Source of the DNA: Pseudonocardia sediminis
Lineage (GTDB): Bacteria > Actinomycetota > Actinomycetes > Mycobacteriales > Pseudonocardiaceae
Reading direction: 5' to 3'
Length of the DNA stretch: 64,000 nt
Assembly: GCF_004217185.1 (NCBI RefSeq)
Contig: NZ_SHKL01000001.1
Location: 6,384,001 to 6,448,000 of the forward strand
Shown piece after piece: positions 35,772 to 44,612 of this stretch (position 1 is its first letter; the number at the start of each line of letters is the position of its first letter). The notes beneath the pieces are model-generated. The model was not told the origin of the DNA and searched no databases. It saw nothing but the letters and a program-made list of their open reading frames with translations. A program made the position numbers and the translations under genes.

Positions 35772-37339
35772 GCGGACCCGGCTGGAGCCGACCGTCCGGG
35801 CCGGTCCCGCCGCAGCGCGATCCCGCGGGCCCCACCCACGGCTTCCGCGCCCCGGCCCCGCCGCCGACGTCGATGGACCTGACCGCGTCGGTGCGGGAGC
35901 TGCTGCGCCGCACGATCGAGGCCTACGCCGACAGCCCGCAGGCGGCCGGCTGGCTGCAGCACCACCTGGACCGCTTCGGCGAGCCGCTGCGGGTGGCGAT
36001 CGCGGGCAAGGTCAAGGCGGGCAAGTCGACTCTGCTCAACGCGCTCGTCGGTGAGCAGATCGCGCCGACCGACGCGGGGGAGTGCACCCGGGTCGTCACC
36101 TGGTACCAGGACGCGCCGTCGCCGAAGGTCCAGGTGTTCCCGCGCAACGGGCCCCCGCGACCGCTGACGATCTCGCGCAACCGGGGCGCGCTCTCGTTCG
36201 ACCTTCAGGGGATGCCGGTCGAGCAGGTGGACCGGCTGCTCGTCGACTGGCCGTCGCAGAGCCTGCGCACCACGAACCTGATCGACACCCCCGGGATCGG
36301 GTCGCTCTCGGCCGACACCTCGGCCCGGGCGAGTGCGTTCCTCACCCCGGACGACTCGCCGTCGCCGGCCGACGCCGTCGTCTACCTGATGCGGCACCTG
36401 CACGCCGGTGACGTCCGGTTCCTGGAGGCCTTCCACGACCGCGGCGTGGCCCGGGCGACGCCGGTGAACACGATCGCTGTCCTCTCCCGCGCCGACGAGA
36501 TCGGCGTCGGACGCCTCGACGCACTCACCTCCGCCCGCCGGATCGCCCGGCGCTACCGCGGTGACGAGAAGCTGCGCGGGCTGTGCCAGACCGTCGTCGC
36601 GGTCGCCGGGCTGCTCGCCGAGAGCGCGCGGACCATGCGTCAGGACGAGTTCACGGCGCTGACCGAGCTGGCCGCCCTGCCCCGCGCGGACGTCGAGGCG
36701 ATGCTGCTGTCGGCGGATCGGTTCGGGCGCGCCGAGCTGGACCGCCCCGACAGCGACACCCGGATCGCCCTGCTGGAGCGCTTCGGCCTGTTCGGGGTCC
36801 GGCTGGGCACCACCCTGATCCGGCAGGGCGTCACCGACTCCTCCGCGCTGACCACCGAGCTCATCCGACGTTCCGGGCTCGACGAGCTGCGAACGGTGCT
36901 GGCCAACCAGTTCGCCGAGCGCCGCGATCTGCTCAAGTCCCGTTCCGCGCTGCTGGCGATCGACCTGGTGCTGACCCGCGAACCGCGCCCGTCGACGGCC
37001 CCGCTGCGCGCCGAGGTCGAACGGATCCTCGCCGGAGCGCACGAGTTCGTCGAGCTGCGGACCCTGTCCGCACTGCGCGGCGGTGCGGTGACGTTCTCCC
37101 CGGACGCCGCCGAGGACGCCGAACGTCTGCTCGGCGGTGACGGCGGATCACCGGCCGCGCGCCTCGGCCTGGACCCGGGCACCGAGCCCGGCGAGCTCCA
37201 CGCCGCCGCCCGGGAAGCCCTCTCCCGCTGGAAGCGCCGCGCCGAGAGCCCCCTGACCGGCCGCAGCTCCGCCGACGCGGCCCGCGTCGTGGTCCGCAGC
37301 TGCGAGGGCATCCTCGCCTCCTCCGCGCCCTACCGCTGA
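35768..37339 (+). CDS. iniC: Dynamin-like GTPase, IniC-like
   Basis: A 523-residue partner of the IniA-like protein. A ~35-residue Pro-rich start is followed by the GTPase domain: G1 GKVKAGKST (residue ~78), DAGECTRVVTW, G3 DTPGIGS (~172), G4 SRAD (~240). The rest is a helical stalk (FGLFGVRLGTTLIRQGVTDSSALTTELIRRSG). There is no strong hydrophobic paddle, so membrane contact probably needs IniA. The size matches mycobacterial IniC (about 490 residues). The ATG overlaps the iniA stop (ATGA), which fixes the start. Two copies of the 53-bp palindromic repeat follow its 3' end. Confidence 0.9.
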   Translation: MSGPGWSRPSGPVPPQRDPAGPTHGFRAPAPPPTSMDLTASVRELLRRTIEAYADSPQAAGWLQHHLDRFGEPLRVAIAGKVKAGKSTLLNALVGEQIAPTDAGECTRVVTWYQDAPSPKVQVFPRNGPPRPLTISRNRGALSFDLQGMPVEQVDRLLVDWPSQSLRTTNLIDTPGIGSLSADTSARASAFLTPDDSPSPADAVVYLMRHLHAGDVRFLEAFHDRGVARATPVNTIAVLSRADEIGVGRLDALTSARRIARRYRGDEKLRGLCQTVVAVAGLLAESARTMRQDEFTALTELAALPRADVEAMLLSADRFGRAELDRPDSDTRIALLERFGLFGVRLGTTLIRQGVTDSSALTTELIRRSGLDELRTVLANQFAERRDLLKSRSALLAIDLVLTREPRPSTAPLRAEVERILAGAHEFVELRTLSALRGGAVTFSPDAAEDAERLLGGDGGSPAARLGLDPGTEPGELHAAAREALSRWKRRAESPLTGRSSADAARVVVRSCEGILASSAPYR

Positions 37340-37351
37340 GGCGTCACCGAC

Positions 37352-37404
37352 TTAGCGAGCGGCACTCTCGTCGCAAAGGTTCCGACGAGCGTGCCGTTCG
37401 CTGA
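37352..37404. repeat. 53-bp dispersed palindromic element, copy B
   Basis: Same inverted-repeat design as copy A, with arm core GCGAGCGGCACTCTCGTCG and centre GCAAAGGTTCC. It begins 12 bases after the iniC stop, between convergent genes, 85 bp from copy C. Confidence 0.88.
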
Positions 37405-37436
37405 TCCGCCCGCGCGGCGCAGGGTGGGTCGGCCGG

Positions 37437-37489
37437 GCAGCGGTCGGCACCCTCGTCGCAAAGGTTCCGACGAGAGTGCCGCTCGCTGG
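37437..37489. repeat. 53-bp dispersed palindromic element, copy C
   Basis: Same orientation as copy B and with an identical GCAAAGGTTCC centre. The left arm is more diverged (GGTCGGCACCCTCGTCG) than the right (CGACGAGAGTGCCGCTCGCTGG). Start-to-start distance from copy B is 85 bp. Confidence 0.88.
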
Positions 37490-37567
37490 ACGTCGGAGGC
37501 CCTGGCGCGGCGGGTGGGCCCGGGGCCGGTGAGTGGGGCCAGGACAGTGGCGGAACCGGGCGGCGGG

Positions 37568-40306
37568 TCAGGTCGCCAGGATCGTGCGGAGGCGGTCGTG
37601 GAGTTCTCCACGACCGCCGACGCCCAGGCGTTGACGCATGCGAGCGACGTGGTGTTCGACCGTCTTCGCGGAGATGAACAGCGTCTCGCCGATCTCCTTG
37701 TACGTCCGGCCCGCCACGACGAGCGCGGCGACCTCGCGTTCCCGCTCGCTGAGCAGGCCGGACGGCTCCGTCGACGCGGCCCCGGGCGACGGCGGGGACG
37801 ACGACGGGGAGGGGGACGGACCGGAGGGCTCGGGGGCGGGCTGCTCCTCGCCGGGACGGGACTCGGCCTGCAGGGCCCGGGCGCAGGCGAGGAGCGCCGT
37901 CATCGCGCGGCGGTCGTCGGTGCGGATGGCGGCCTGACCGGCGAGTTTGCCGCCGTCCCAGGACAGCCCGACGGCGTGCAGCCCGCGCGCGGCGGTCTCC
38001 ACCGGCTCCGGGTCGACGACGCCGTCGAGCAGCGCGACCCAGTGCGGCGCCGCGGCGGCCATGGCGGCGGCGAACCGGCTCCCGCCCGCGGCCTCGGCGA
38101 GCGCGGCGGTGTGCCGGCGGGCGGCGTCGGCGTCGGCGACCAGCACCGCGGCCTGCAGCTGCGCCCAGTGCAGCGGGGCCGACCAGAGGGCGGGGCGGCC
38201 GAGCCGGTCCAGCAGCGCGGTGGCCTCGTCCAGGTGCGGACGCACCCAGCTCTGCTCGCGCAGCCGGGTCGCGGCCGTGACCAGCTCGCCGAGGGGCTGC
38301 AGCACGAACAGGTCCACCGGGTGCCGGACGATCGCCTCCCGCGCCCGGGTCCAGGCCCGCATCAGCGAACCCAGGTCACCGGAGCGCCGGGCGAGCGCGA
38401 CCTGCAGGGACGCGGCCAGGAACTCGTCGCGCGCCTCGAGGCCGCCGTCCCCGGACGTCGTGGGGTCGGCGTCGACCGCGGCCAGCCGGGACGCCGCGGT
38501 GCCGGTCGCCCCGCGCAGCAGCGCGATCCAGCCGAGCAGCAGCCGGTGCCGGGCCTGCGCGCGCCGGCCGCCGAGCCGGACCGCCAGCGCCCGCTCGAGC
38601 ACCGATCCGGCGACGTCGAACTCCCCGGTGTGCACCGCGACCAGCGCGGCGAGTGCAGCCGGGGTGTCCGGGAGCAGCGCCGCCCGGTGCGCCGTCTCCA
38701 GGAGCCCGGCGGCGCGGGCGAGCTGCGACAACGCCGCGGTCGGCGAACCCTCGACGGAGTCCAGGATCCCGCGGGCCATCAGGTCCTCGGCCCCGGCGAG
38801 CAGCGTCGGCGGACGTCCCAGGGGCGAGCCGCCGAGCGACGGCGGTGCCCCCAGCACCGACGCGGCACTCCCGGCGGACGGCGCGGGGGGATCCACGACG
38901 TGCAGCGCGGCACGGGCCTCGTCCAGCGCCCCGGTCCCGATCAGCACCGGGACGGCGACGGTCGGCGCGACCCCGCCGGACGCCGCAGCCATCCACCGGT
39001 AGAGCTCCGCGCTGCGCGCCAGCAGCCCGCGCCGGGCCAGCACGGACGCGGCGACGGAGCCGGCCTGCACCGCGTCGTCGGGGTCGACCGCGTCCAGCGC
39101 GCTCAGCACGGCGTCGGACTGGGCGAGCGCTGCGTCGAGGTCCCCGGTCCGCAGGTGGGCCTCGGCGCGGCGGGCGGCCAGCGACAGCGGGGGACGCCCG
39201 GCCCGGACGGCCTCGGCGTAGAGGGCCGCGGCGTCGTCGTCCTCGGCGCGCGCGGCCTCGTCGGCGGCCGCGGCGAACACGGCGGCGGCCCGGTCCCCGG
39301 TGGCGTGCGAGCCGACCATCGTGCGGGCGACGGCGAGCACGCTGCCCCCGCGGTCGAGCTCGATCTCGGCCAGCGTCCGCCGGATCTCGGTGCGGCGGGC
39401 CGGCGGTGTGCGGTCCCGCAGCGCGACCCCGACCAGCGGCACGACGGTGCCGTCGGACCGGCACAGACCGGCCGCCCGTGCCTGCTCGACCAGCTCGTCG
39501 AGCTCGTCGATGCCGCTGCCGGCCGCGTCCATCAGCCCGAGCAGCGGCACCAGGACCTCGGCGTCCATCGGGGCGCCGAGCGCTCCGGCCAGCACCAGCT
39601 CGCGGACCCGCAGGTCCTGGCCGTCGACGGCGTAGCCGATCTGCTCGACCAGGGCGGGGGGCAGCCGCAACGTCCCGGTGGGCACGGGACGCTCGTCGCC
39701 CTCTGCCAGGCGCGCGACGTCGGCGCCGGCCTCGTCCCGCATCGCGACGAGCAGGCGGTCGGTGAGCAGCGGGGACCCGCCGGTGCTCTCGTGCGCGAGC
39801 TTGACCAGCCAGCCCGCGGGCCGCCGTCCGAGTACGCGGGCGGCCCGGGCCGCGACCCCCGTCCGGTCCAGCGAGCCCAGCACCAGCGGCGGGCGGGCGG
39901 CGGCCAGCGCCGCGCCGAGCCGGGCCACCGCGACCCCGCGCGGCCACGGACGTCCGGCCACCACGATCCGGGCCCCGGGTCGAGCGGCCCAGGCCTGCAG
40001 GTGTTCCAGGTCCGGCTCGTCGAGCAGGTGCGCGTCGTCGACGACCACCGCGACACCGGACGGGTCGTCGTCGGAGGAGAGCTCGCTACGCACCGTGACA
40101 CCGGCGGCGGACCACGCGTCGGCCAGCACCCGTAGCGTCACCGTCTTGCCGCTCCCGGCGGGCCCGACGACACCGACCGCTCGCGGCGAGCCCGGCTCCG
40201 CCACGATCTCGCGGGCCAGGGTCTGCGCGGCGGGGGCTCCCGCCAGCACGTCCGGGCCGGTCGGCGCGACGTCCGCCGTGCCCCGCACGTCCGGTCGCAC
40301 CGTCAT
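37568..40306 (-). CDS. STAND ATPase / LuxR-type regulator, possible IniR counterpart
   Basis: A 912-residue transcriptional regulator. It has an N-terminal P-loop ATPase (GVVGPAGSGKT near residue 48; Walker B VAVVVDDAHLL), a long Ala-rich TPR-like middle, a disordered Pro/Ser linker (~820-840), and a C-terminal LuxR HTH (LSEREREVAALVVAGRTYKEIGETLFISAKTVEHHVARMRQRLG). Mycobacterial Rv0339c/IniR, which sits beside iniBAC and activates it in response to a sugar signal, has a comparable size and a C-terminal LuxR HTH. Given the position next to iniC, orthology is likely but unproven. The start is the ATG with AGGGGA five bases upstream (another ATG lies 12 bases earlier). Confidence 0.82.
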   Translation of the reverse strand: MTVRPDVRGTADVAPTGPDVLAGAPAAQTLAREIVAEPGSPRAVGVVGPAGSGKTVTLRVLADAWSAAGVTVRSELSSDDDPSGVAVVVDDAHLLDEPDLEHLQAWAARPGARIVVAGRPWPRGVAVARLGAALAAARPPLVLGSLDRTGVAARAARVLGRRPAGWLVKLAHESTGGSPLLTDRLLVAMRDEAGADVARLAEGDERPVPTGTLRLPPALVEQIGYAVDGQDLRVRELVLAGALGAPMDAEVLVPLLGLMDAAGSGIDELDELVEQARAAGLCRSDGTVVPLVGVALRDRTPPARRTEIRRTLAEIELDRGGSVLAVARTMVGSHATGDRAAAVFAAAADEAARAEDDDAAALYAEAVRAGRPPLSLAARRAEAHLRTGDLDAALAQSDAVLSALDAVDPDDAVQAGSVAASVLARRGLLARSAELYRWMAAASGGVAPTVAVPVLIGTGALDEARAALHVVDPPAPSAGSAASVLGAPPSLGGSPLGRPPTLLAGAEDLMARGILDSVEGSPTAALSQLARAAGLLETAHRAALLPDTPAALAALVAVHTGEFDVAGSVLERALAVRLGGRRAQARHRLLLGWIALLRGATGTAASRLAAVDADPTTSGDGGLEARDEFLAASLQVALARRSGDLGSLMRAWTRAREAIVRHPVDLFVLQPLGELVTAATRLREQSWVRPHLDEATALLDRLGRPALWSAPLHWAQLQAAVLVADADAARRHTAALAEAAGGSRFAAAMAAAAPHWVALLDGVVDPEPVETAARGLHAVGLSWDGGKLAGQAAIRTDDRRAMTALLACARALQAESRPGEEQPAPEPSGPSPSPSSSPPSPGAASTEPSGLLSEREREVAALVVAGRTYKEIGETLFISAKTVEHHVARMRQRLGVGGRGELHDRLRTILAT

Positions 40307-40440
40307 GTGTCCCCTCATCGCAGAGCTGTCGGGGGAGCGAGAGTAACGGGTCGTCGATCGTCCTCGATCACGGATACGGGGGCTCCCCGAGTGACCGTCC
40401 GCCGTTCCGGGCGGGCGGGCACCCGACCAGGGAGGACGAC

Positions 40441-41139
40441 ATGACCGACCGTGACGGCCCGACGTGGGCCATCGTGCTCGCCGGCGGCCGCAGCACCCGC
40501 TTCGGACGGCTCAAGCAGTTCGAGCCGCTCGACGGGATGCGTCTGGTCGACCACACCGTGGCCACCGCACGCCGGACCTGTGACAGGGTCGCGCTGGTAC
40601 TTCCCGCCGGCGTGGAGTGGGACGGCGAGCCCGTGGACGCGCTCGCCGTCGGCGGCGACCACGCGTCGGAGTCGTTGCGGGCAGGGCTGGCCGCGGTGGC
40701 CGGCGACGCGGCGGTCGTGCTCGTGAACAGCCCGGCGCACCCCCTGGCCTCGGACCGGCTGCACCACGACGTGATCGCGGCCGTCCGGGCCGGCGCCGAC
40801 GGCGCCGTGCCGGTCCTCCCGATGCTCGACGTCGTGCAGCGGGTGGTCGACGGACGCGTGGTGGCGACGCTGCCCAAGGACGGCACGGTGCTGACCCAGG
40901 CACCGCAGGCGTTCCGGGCCGCGGCGCTGCGGTCCGCGCACGCCGACCGGCCACGCCCGGTGGAGAACTCCGGGCTGCTCGTGGAGCGCGGCCACGTCGT
41001 CGTCACCGTCCGCGGGGACCCGGCGAACCTGCACGTGGCCACCGAGGACGACCTGGCCGCGGTCCGACGGTTGGGCAGTCCGGTGGTTGCTACCAGGACG
41101 GACGTACGGCTAGACAGGAACAACTCCCCTGACGATTGA
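40441..41139 (+). CDS. IspD/MobA-like nucleotidyltransferase
   Basis: A 232-residue small nucleotidyltransferase. The signature WAIVLAGGRSTRFGRLKQFEPLDGMRLVDHTV is at the N-terminus, with the GGxSxRFG phosphate loop and a Lys at the position of the IspD catalytic Lys. VVLVNSPAHPLASDRL and LTQAPQAFRAAAL match later IspD motifs (family TPQ). The usual IspD DAAR/H motif reads NSPAH, so substrate use may differ. It could be a true CDP-ME synthase or a sugar/alditol cytidylyltransferase, the latter fitting its neighbour. GGGAGG precedes the ATG. It is divergent from the LuxR gene and 103 bp before the glucose-1-phosphate cytidylyltransferase gene. Confidence 0.75.
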   Translation: MTDRDGPTWAIVLAGGRSTRFGRLKQFEPLDGMRLVDHTVATARRTCDRVALVLPAGVEWDGEPVDALAVGGDHASESLRAGLAAVAGDAAVVLVNSPAHPLASDRLHHDVIAAVRAGADGAVPVLPMLDVVQRVVDGRVVATLPKDGTVLTQAPQAFRAAALRSAHADRPRPVENSGLLVERGHVVVTVRGDPANLHVATEDDLAAVRRLGSPVVATRTDVRLDRNNSPDD

Positions 41140-41242
41140 CCCTCAGCGAGACCCACAAGCGGACGGACGCCGAACCCGGCCAGGACACATCGCTACGGCA
41201 GCGCTCCCCCTGCCACCCGCTCCCCCACCCCGGAGGCTTCCC

Positions 41243-42073
41243 ATGCCCATGCCCGTGACCGATCCGAACACTCCCGTCGTCATCCTGTGCGGTGGCCAGG
41301 GCACCCGCATCCGTGAGGTGAGCGAACGGCTCCCCAAGGCGATGGTCGACATCGGCGGACGCCCGGTGCTCTGGCACATCATGAAGCTCTACAGCCACTA
41401 CGGGTTCCGGCGCTTCATCCTCTGCCTGGGCTACAAGAGCTGGGAGATCAAGCAGTTCTTCCTGGACTACCGCGCGCACCTGTCGGACTTCACGCTGTCG
41501 CTGGCCGAGGGCGAGCACAGCCCCCGCTTCCACAACGACGCCGCCGACGAGAACTGGGAGATCACCTTCGCCGAGACCGGCCTCGACGCCGGCACCGGCG
41601 CCCGCCTGCGGCGGATCCGCCAGTACATCGACACCCCGCAGTTCATGCTCACCTACGGCGACGGCGTCGCCGACGTGCCGATCGACGAGCTGGTCAAGGC
41701 GCACCACAACGGCGGCCGGATCGGCACCGTCACCGGCGTGCACCCGACGTCGAAGTTCGGCGAGATGCACGTCGAGAACGACGTCGTCTCCGAGTTCAAC
41801 GAGAAGCCCACGCAGGTCACCGGCTGGGTCAGCGGCGGGTACTTCATGTTCGAGCGGTCGTTCCTCGACGACTACCTCGACGACGCCGAGGACCTGTTCC
41901 TCGAGCACGAGCCGCTCGGGCGCCTCGCCCGCGACGGCCAGCTGACCGTCAACCGGCACGAGGGTTTCTGGGCCGCGATGGACACCTACAAGGACTACCA
42001 GCTGCTCAACGACCGCTGGTCGGCCGACAACGCGCCGTGGAAGGTCTGGTGCGACGACGGCCCACGCTGGTGA
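41243..42073 (+). CDS. Glucose-1-phosphate cytidylyltransferase-like enzyme
   Basis: A 276-residue nucleotidyltransferase making CDP-glucose from glucose-1-phosphate and CTP, the entry to CDP-3,6-dideoxyhexoses. Landmarks are VVILCGGQGTRIREVSERLPKAMVDIGGRPVLWHIMKLYSHYG, the family hallmark YKSWEIKQFFLDY, the metal-binding FMLTYGDGVADV and WVSGGYFMFERSF. Family members are usually ~255 residues, so this is full length. Many family members are followed by CDP-glucose dehydratase; here the only sugar gene nearby is the convergent C-methyltransferase-like gene. GGAGG lies six bases before the ATG. Confidence 0.87.
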   Translation: MPMPVTDPNTPVVILCGGQGTRIREVSERLPKAMVDIGGRPVLWHIMKLYSHYGFRRFILCLGYKSWEIKQFFLDYRAHLSDFTLSLAEGEHSPRFHNDAADENWEITFAETGLDAGTGARLRRIRQYIDTPQFMLTYGDGVADVPIDELVKAHHNGGRIGTVTGVHPTSKFGEMHVENDVVSEFNEKPTQVTGWVSGGYFMFERSFLDDYLDDAEDLFLEHEPLGRLARDGQLTVNRHEGFWAAMDTYKDYQLLNDRWSADNAPWKVWCDDGPRW

Positions 42074-42103
42074 GGGCCGGGCCGGCAGCGGTGCGGACGG
42101 CCC

Positions 42104-43306
42104 TCAGACCGTGAGCAGTTCCGTACTGCCGAGCCCCAGCTCGTCGAGGGTGCCGCGGACCTCGCCGGTGTAGACCGGGTTCATCAGCAGCACGCTGCGC
42201 GGCGGGGTGCCGGTGAGGTCGCGCGGCGCGCGGATGGGCAGGCCGAGCCCGCCCATGTAGTGGCCCTGCAGACCCGGGTTGATGTCGACGACGGCCTGCA
42301 CCGCGCCCGCACCGGAGCCGCTCGCGGCCGCGCCGCCCTCGACGACGTTGAGGAACGTCAGGCCCTTCGCCCCGCCGCCCCAGACGACGACGTCGTCGCC
42401 CGCGCCGGCGCGCTCGGCCAGCCACCCGCGCCAGCGTCCGACCTGCGACGACACGCGCTCGGCGAAGTCGTGGCACCCGGCCCGCAGGGTGTCGAGCTCG
42501 GCGGTCGACAGCTCCGGGGGCACGGCGTCACCGCCGCCGAGCGCCGCTTCGGCGACGACGTACTGGTCGGAGTACGTCGTCCGCACGGCCGGGTCGACGA
42601 AGCCGAGACCGGTCAGGAAGCCGGCCATGGTGGCCGGGGTGAAGTAGGAGCAGTGCTCGTACTGCAGGTCCCAGAACGCGCCCTCGGTGAGGATCCGCCC
42701 GAGGTCGGGGACCTCCGCCAGCAGCGTCGACGCCCCGCCGCGGCGCATCCCGGAGACCAGCTCGGCACCGAACTCCGACAGCGCCGGGATGTGCTCGAGG
42801 GTGTGCCGGCAGACCAGCGCGGCCGTACCCGGGTCCACCTGACCGGCGGTGAACAGCTCCGGCACCGCCGTCAGCCGTCCGGCCAGCTCGGGGCGGACCC
42901 GGTCCGGGGAGAAGTGCGGGTCGACCCCGGTCACCCGGCCGACGCCCGCGGCGAGCAGCTCGGCGGCGAAGTCACCGGACCCGCAGCCGACCTCGACCAC
43001 GTGCGCACCGGTGAGGCCGAACCGTGCGACCCAGTCCGCGGTGATCTCCGCGGCGTAGGCGGCGAACCGCGGGGAGTGGTGCTGGGACTCCTCGTGCGCG
43101 CCGGTGTAGTCGAGAAGGGACTCGTCGAAGTCGCGGTTGAAGACCATCCCGCAGCGCTCGCACAGCACGAGGACCTGGTCCCCGACCGGGACCGCGCGCG
43201 CCTGCGCCGGGTCCGGCAGCACCGCCGTCCCGTGCACCGGCAGGCCGGCGACGGAGAAGAACGGGTCCGCTGCGGGGGCATGGCAGGCCGGGCACGACGT
43301 CAGCAC
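42104..43306 (-). CDS. SAM-dependent C-methyltransferase (NDP-sugar type)
   Basis: A 400-residue protein in three parts, as in TylC3/NovU-type sugar C-methyltransferases. The N-terminal zinc-binding domain has CPACHAPA and CERCGMVFNRDFDESLLDYTGAHEES. The SAM-binding domain has VVEVGCGSGDFAAELL and HTLEHIPAL. The C-terminal C-MeT domain has VVWGGGAKGLTFLNVV, VVDINPGLQGHYMGGLGLPI and SVLLMNPVYTGEV. Such enzymes methylate C3 of keto-deoxysugars, so the gene fits a branched deoxysugar on a glycan or metabolite together with the adjacent CDP-glucose-forming enzyme. The two genes are convergent, 30 bp apart, so they are not one operon. Confidence 0.85.
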   Translation of the reverse strand: MLTSCPACHAPAADPFFSVAGLPVHGTAVLPDPAQARAVPVGDQVLVLCERCGMVFNRDFDESLLDYTGAHEESQHHSPRFAAYAAEITADWVARFGLTGAHVVEVGCGSGDFAAELLAAGVGRVTGVDPHFSPDRVRPELAGRLTAVPELFTAGQVDPGTAALVCRHTLEHIPALSEFGAELVSGMRRGGASTLLAEVPDLGRILTEGAFWDLQYEHCSYFTPATMAGFLTGLGFVDPAVRTTYSDQYVVAEAALGGGDAVPPELSTAELDTLRAGCHDFAERVSSQVGRWRGWLAERAGAGDDVVVWGGGAKGLTFLNVVEGGAAASGSGAGAVQAVVDINPGLQGHYMGGLGLPIRAPRDLTGTPPRSVLLMNPVYTGEVRGTLDELGLGSTELLTV

Positions 43307-43315
43307 CGGGCGAGC

Positions 43316-44428
43316 CTAGCGACGAGCCGTCCCCGGTGGATCGGTGACCGGCCGGACCGCGGTGCCGCCGGTGCCGAGCAGCCGCTGCCAGGTCGGCGCC
43401 GTGACCCGGTCCGGCACGCTCTCCACCCGGCGGTGCTCGGCGAGGGTGTCGACCGCCCGCCAGGCGTCGCCGCCGTTGCGTCCCGGCCCGCGGCTGACCG
43501 TGCGCGCCAGCTCCGGCCAGGACTCGCCGCCGAGGATGCCGTTGACGTCCTCGGCGCGGTGCGCGACCTGGAACGTCCGGACGGCGTCGGCGGTGCCCTC
43601 GTCGAACCGTCCGGTGGGCTCGGTCGTCGTGGCCCCGGCGTCGCGCAGCAGGTACTGCGCGGCCGTCACGTCCGGGCCGGAGTCGCCGAGACGCAGCAGC
43701 GGCCAGGACGCCTTCTCCGCCTCGGTGCGCGAGACGCGGCGCCCGAGCGTCGCGCCGACCTCCGCCCGCAGCCGCGGCAGCATCCGGTAGAGCCGGTCAC
43801 CGGGGCAGGCGGTGTTCTTGTAGTCGCGGTGGCCGTAGAGCTCGGTCGGCGCGATGCCGTAGCGCGAGCAGATGTAGGCGCAGGTGGCGCGCAGCGAGTT
43901 CCACAGGGCGGGCGTCGGGTCGACGCCGGTGTAGGTGCCCTCGTTCTCGATCCCGATCGCGACGACGTTCTGCCCCGTGCAGTGGGCGCCCTCGACCTGG
44001 CGGCGGCCCTCGTTCAGCACGCCCAGGCTCAGCGAGCGTCCCTCGAGCACGACGCCGCCGCGGCTGATCGTGAAGTGCTGGCCCGAGTCGAGCCAGCCGT
44101 TGTGGTTCATGTGGTAGTTCTGGATCGCCCGGGCCAGCCTGTCGCCCGCACCGCGGGACTGGTCGCCGACGTTCGGGGTGGCCGTGTGGTGGACCAGGAT
44201 CCGGATCGGTCGCCGGTCCCAGATCTTGACCGGCGAGCTGGGACGGCGCGCACCCCAGCTCGGGCAGTTGACGATGTAGGGCGCCGGGGCGCCCTCGGTC
44301 AGCGGCGGGCCCTCGGCCCCTGTCCGCACGAACCGGTCCGCCCGCTCCGGGCCGGGGAGCAACGACGCCGTCCCCACCGCCAGTCCCGCCGCGAGCACGC
44401 CCCGCCGGGTCAGCCGAGCACCGTCCAT
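43316..44428 (-). CDS. Tat-exported N-acetylmuramoyl-L-alanine amidase with peptidoglycan-binding domain
   Basis: A 370-residue exported cell-wall hydrolase. The N-terminus LTRRGVLAAGLAVGTASLLPG is a twin-arginine signal. The zinc amidase_2/PGRP domain runs from ~residue 50 to 215: ILVHHTATPNVG (zinc His), DSGQHFTISRGGVVLEGR, VAIGIENEGTY, and YGHRDYKNTACPGDRLY (zinc His and Cys). A peptidoglycan-binding-1 domain follows (LLRLGDSGPDVTAAQYLLRDAGA). A C-terminal ~90-residue extension includes WPELARTVSRGPGR. The start has GGGAGG five bases upstream. It is divergent from the FadE5-like gene across a 239-bp region containing the two palindromes. Confidence 0.9.
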   Translation of the reverse strand: MDGARLTRRGVLAAGLAVGTASLLPGPERADRFVRTGAEGPPLTEGAPAPYIVNCPSWGARRPSSPVKIWDRRPIRILVHHTATPNVGDQSRGAGDRLARAIQNYHMNHNGWLDSGQHFTISRGGVVLEGRSLSLGVLNEGRRQVEGAHCTGQNVVAIGIENEGTYTGVDPTPALWNSLRATCAYICSRYGIAPTELYGHRDYKNTACPGDRLYRMLPRLRAEVGATLGRRVSRTEAEKASWPLLRLGDSGPDVTAAQYLLRDAGATTTEPTGRFDEGTADAVRTFQVAHRAEDVNGILGGESWPELARTVSRGPGRNGGDAWRAVDTLAEHRRVESVPDRVTAPTWQRLLGTGGTAVRPVTDPPGTARR

Positions 44429-44584
44429 CACGACCTCCCGCGGGCGACGAGCACAGGAGTCACTACCGTCCCCTGCGTCACACCGAAGATCTTGCGTCAT
44501 CACGGCCCGGTGGAGGGGCCACCACGCCGTCGACCTGCGCACACGAACAGGTGCGAGCGCCCGGCGGATCCGACCTTGATTCGG

Positions 44585-44598
44585 TTACCGGTGAGTAA
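44585..44598. promoter_or_regulatory. Operator-like half of a paired palindrome upstream of fadE5-like gene
   Basis: TTACCGGTGAGTAA, a degenerate version of the perfect palindrome 28 bp downstream. It falls between a possible -35 (TTGATT, 44576-44581) and -10 (TATCCT, 44599-44604; 17-base spacer), so binding would occlude the promoter. Confidence 0.6.
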
Positions 44599-44612
44599 TA
44601 TCCTGGCTTCAG

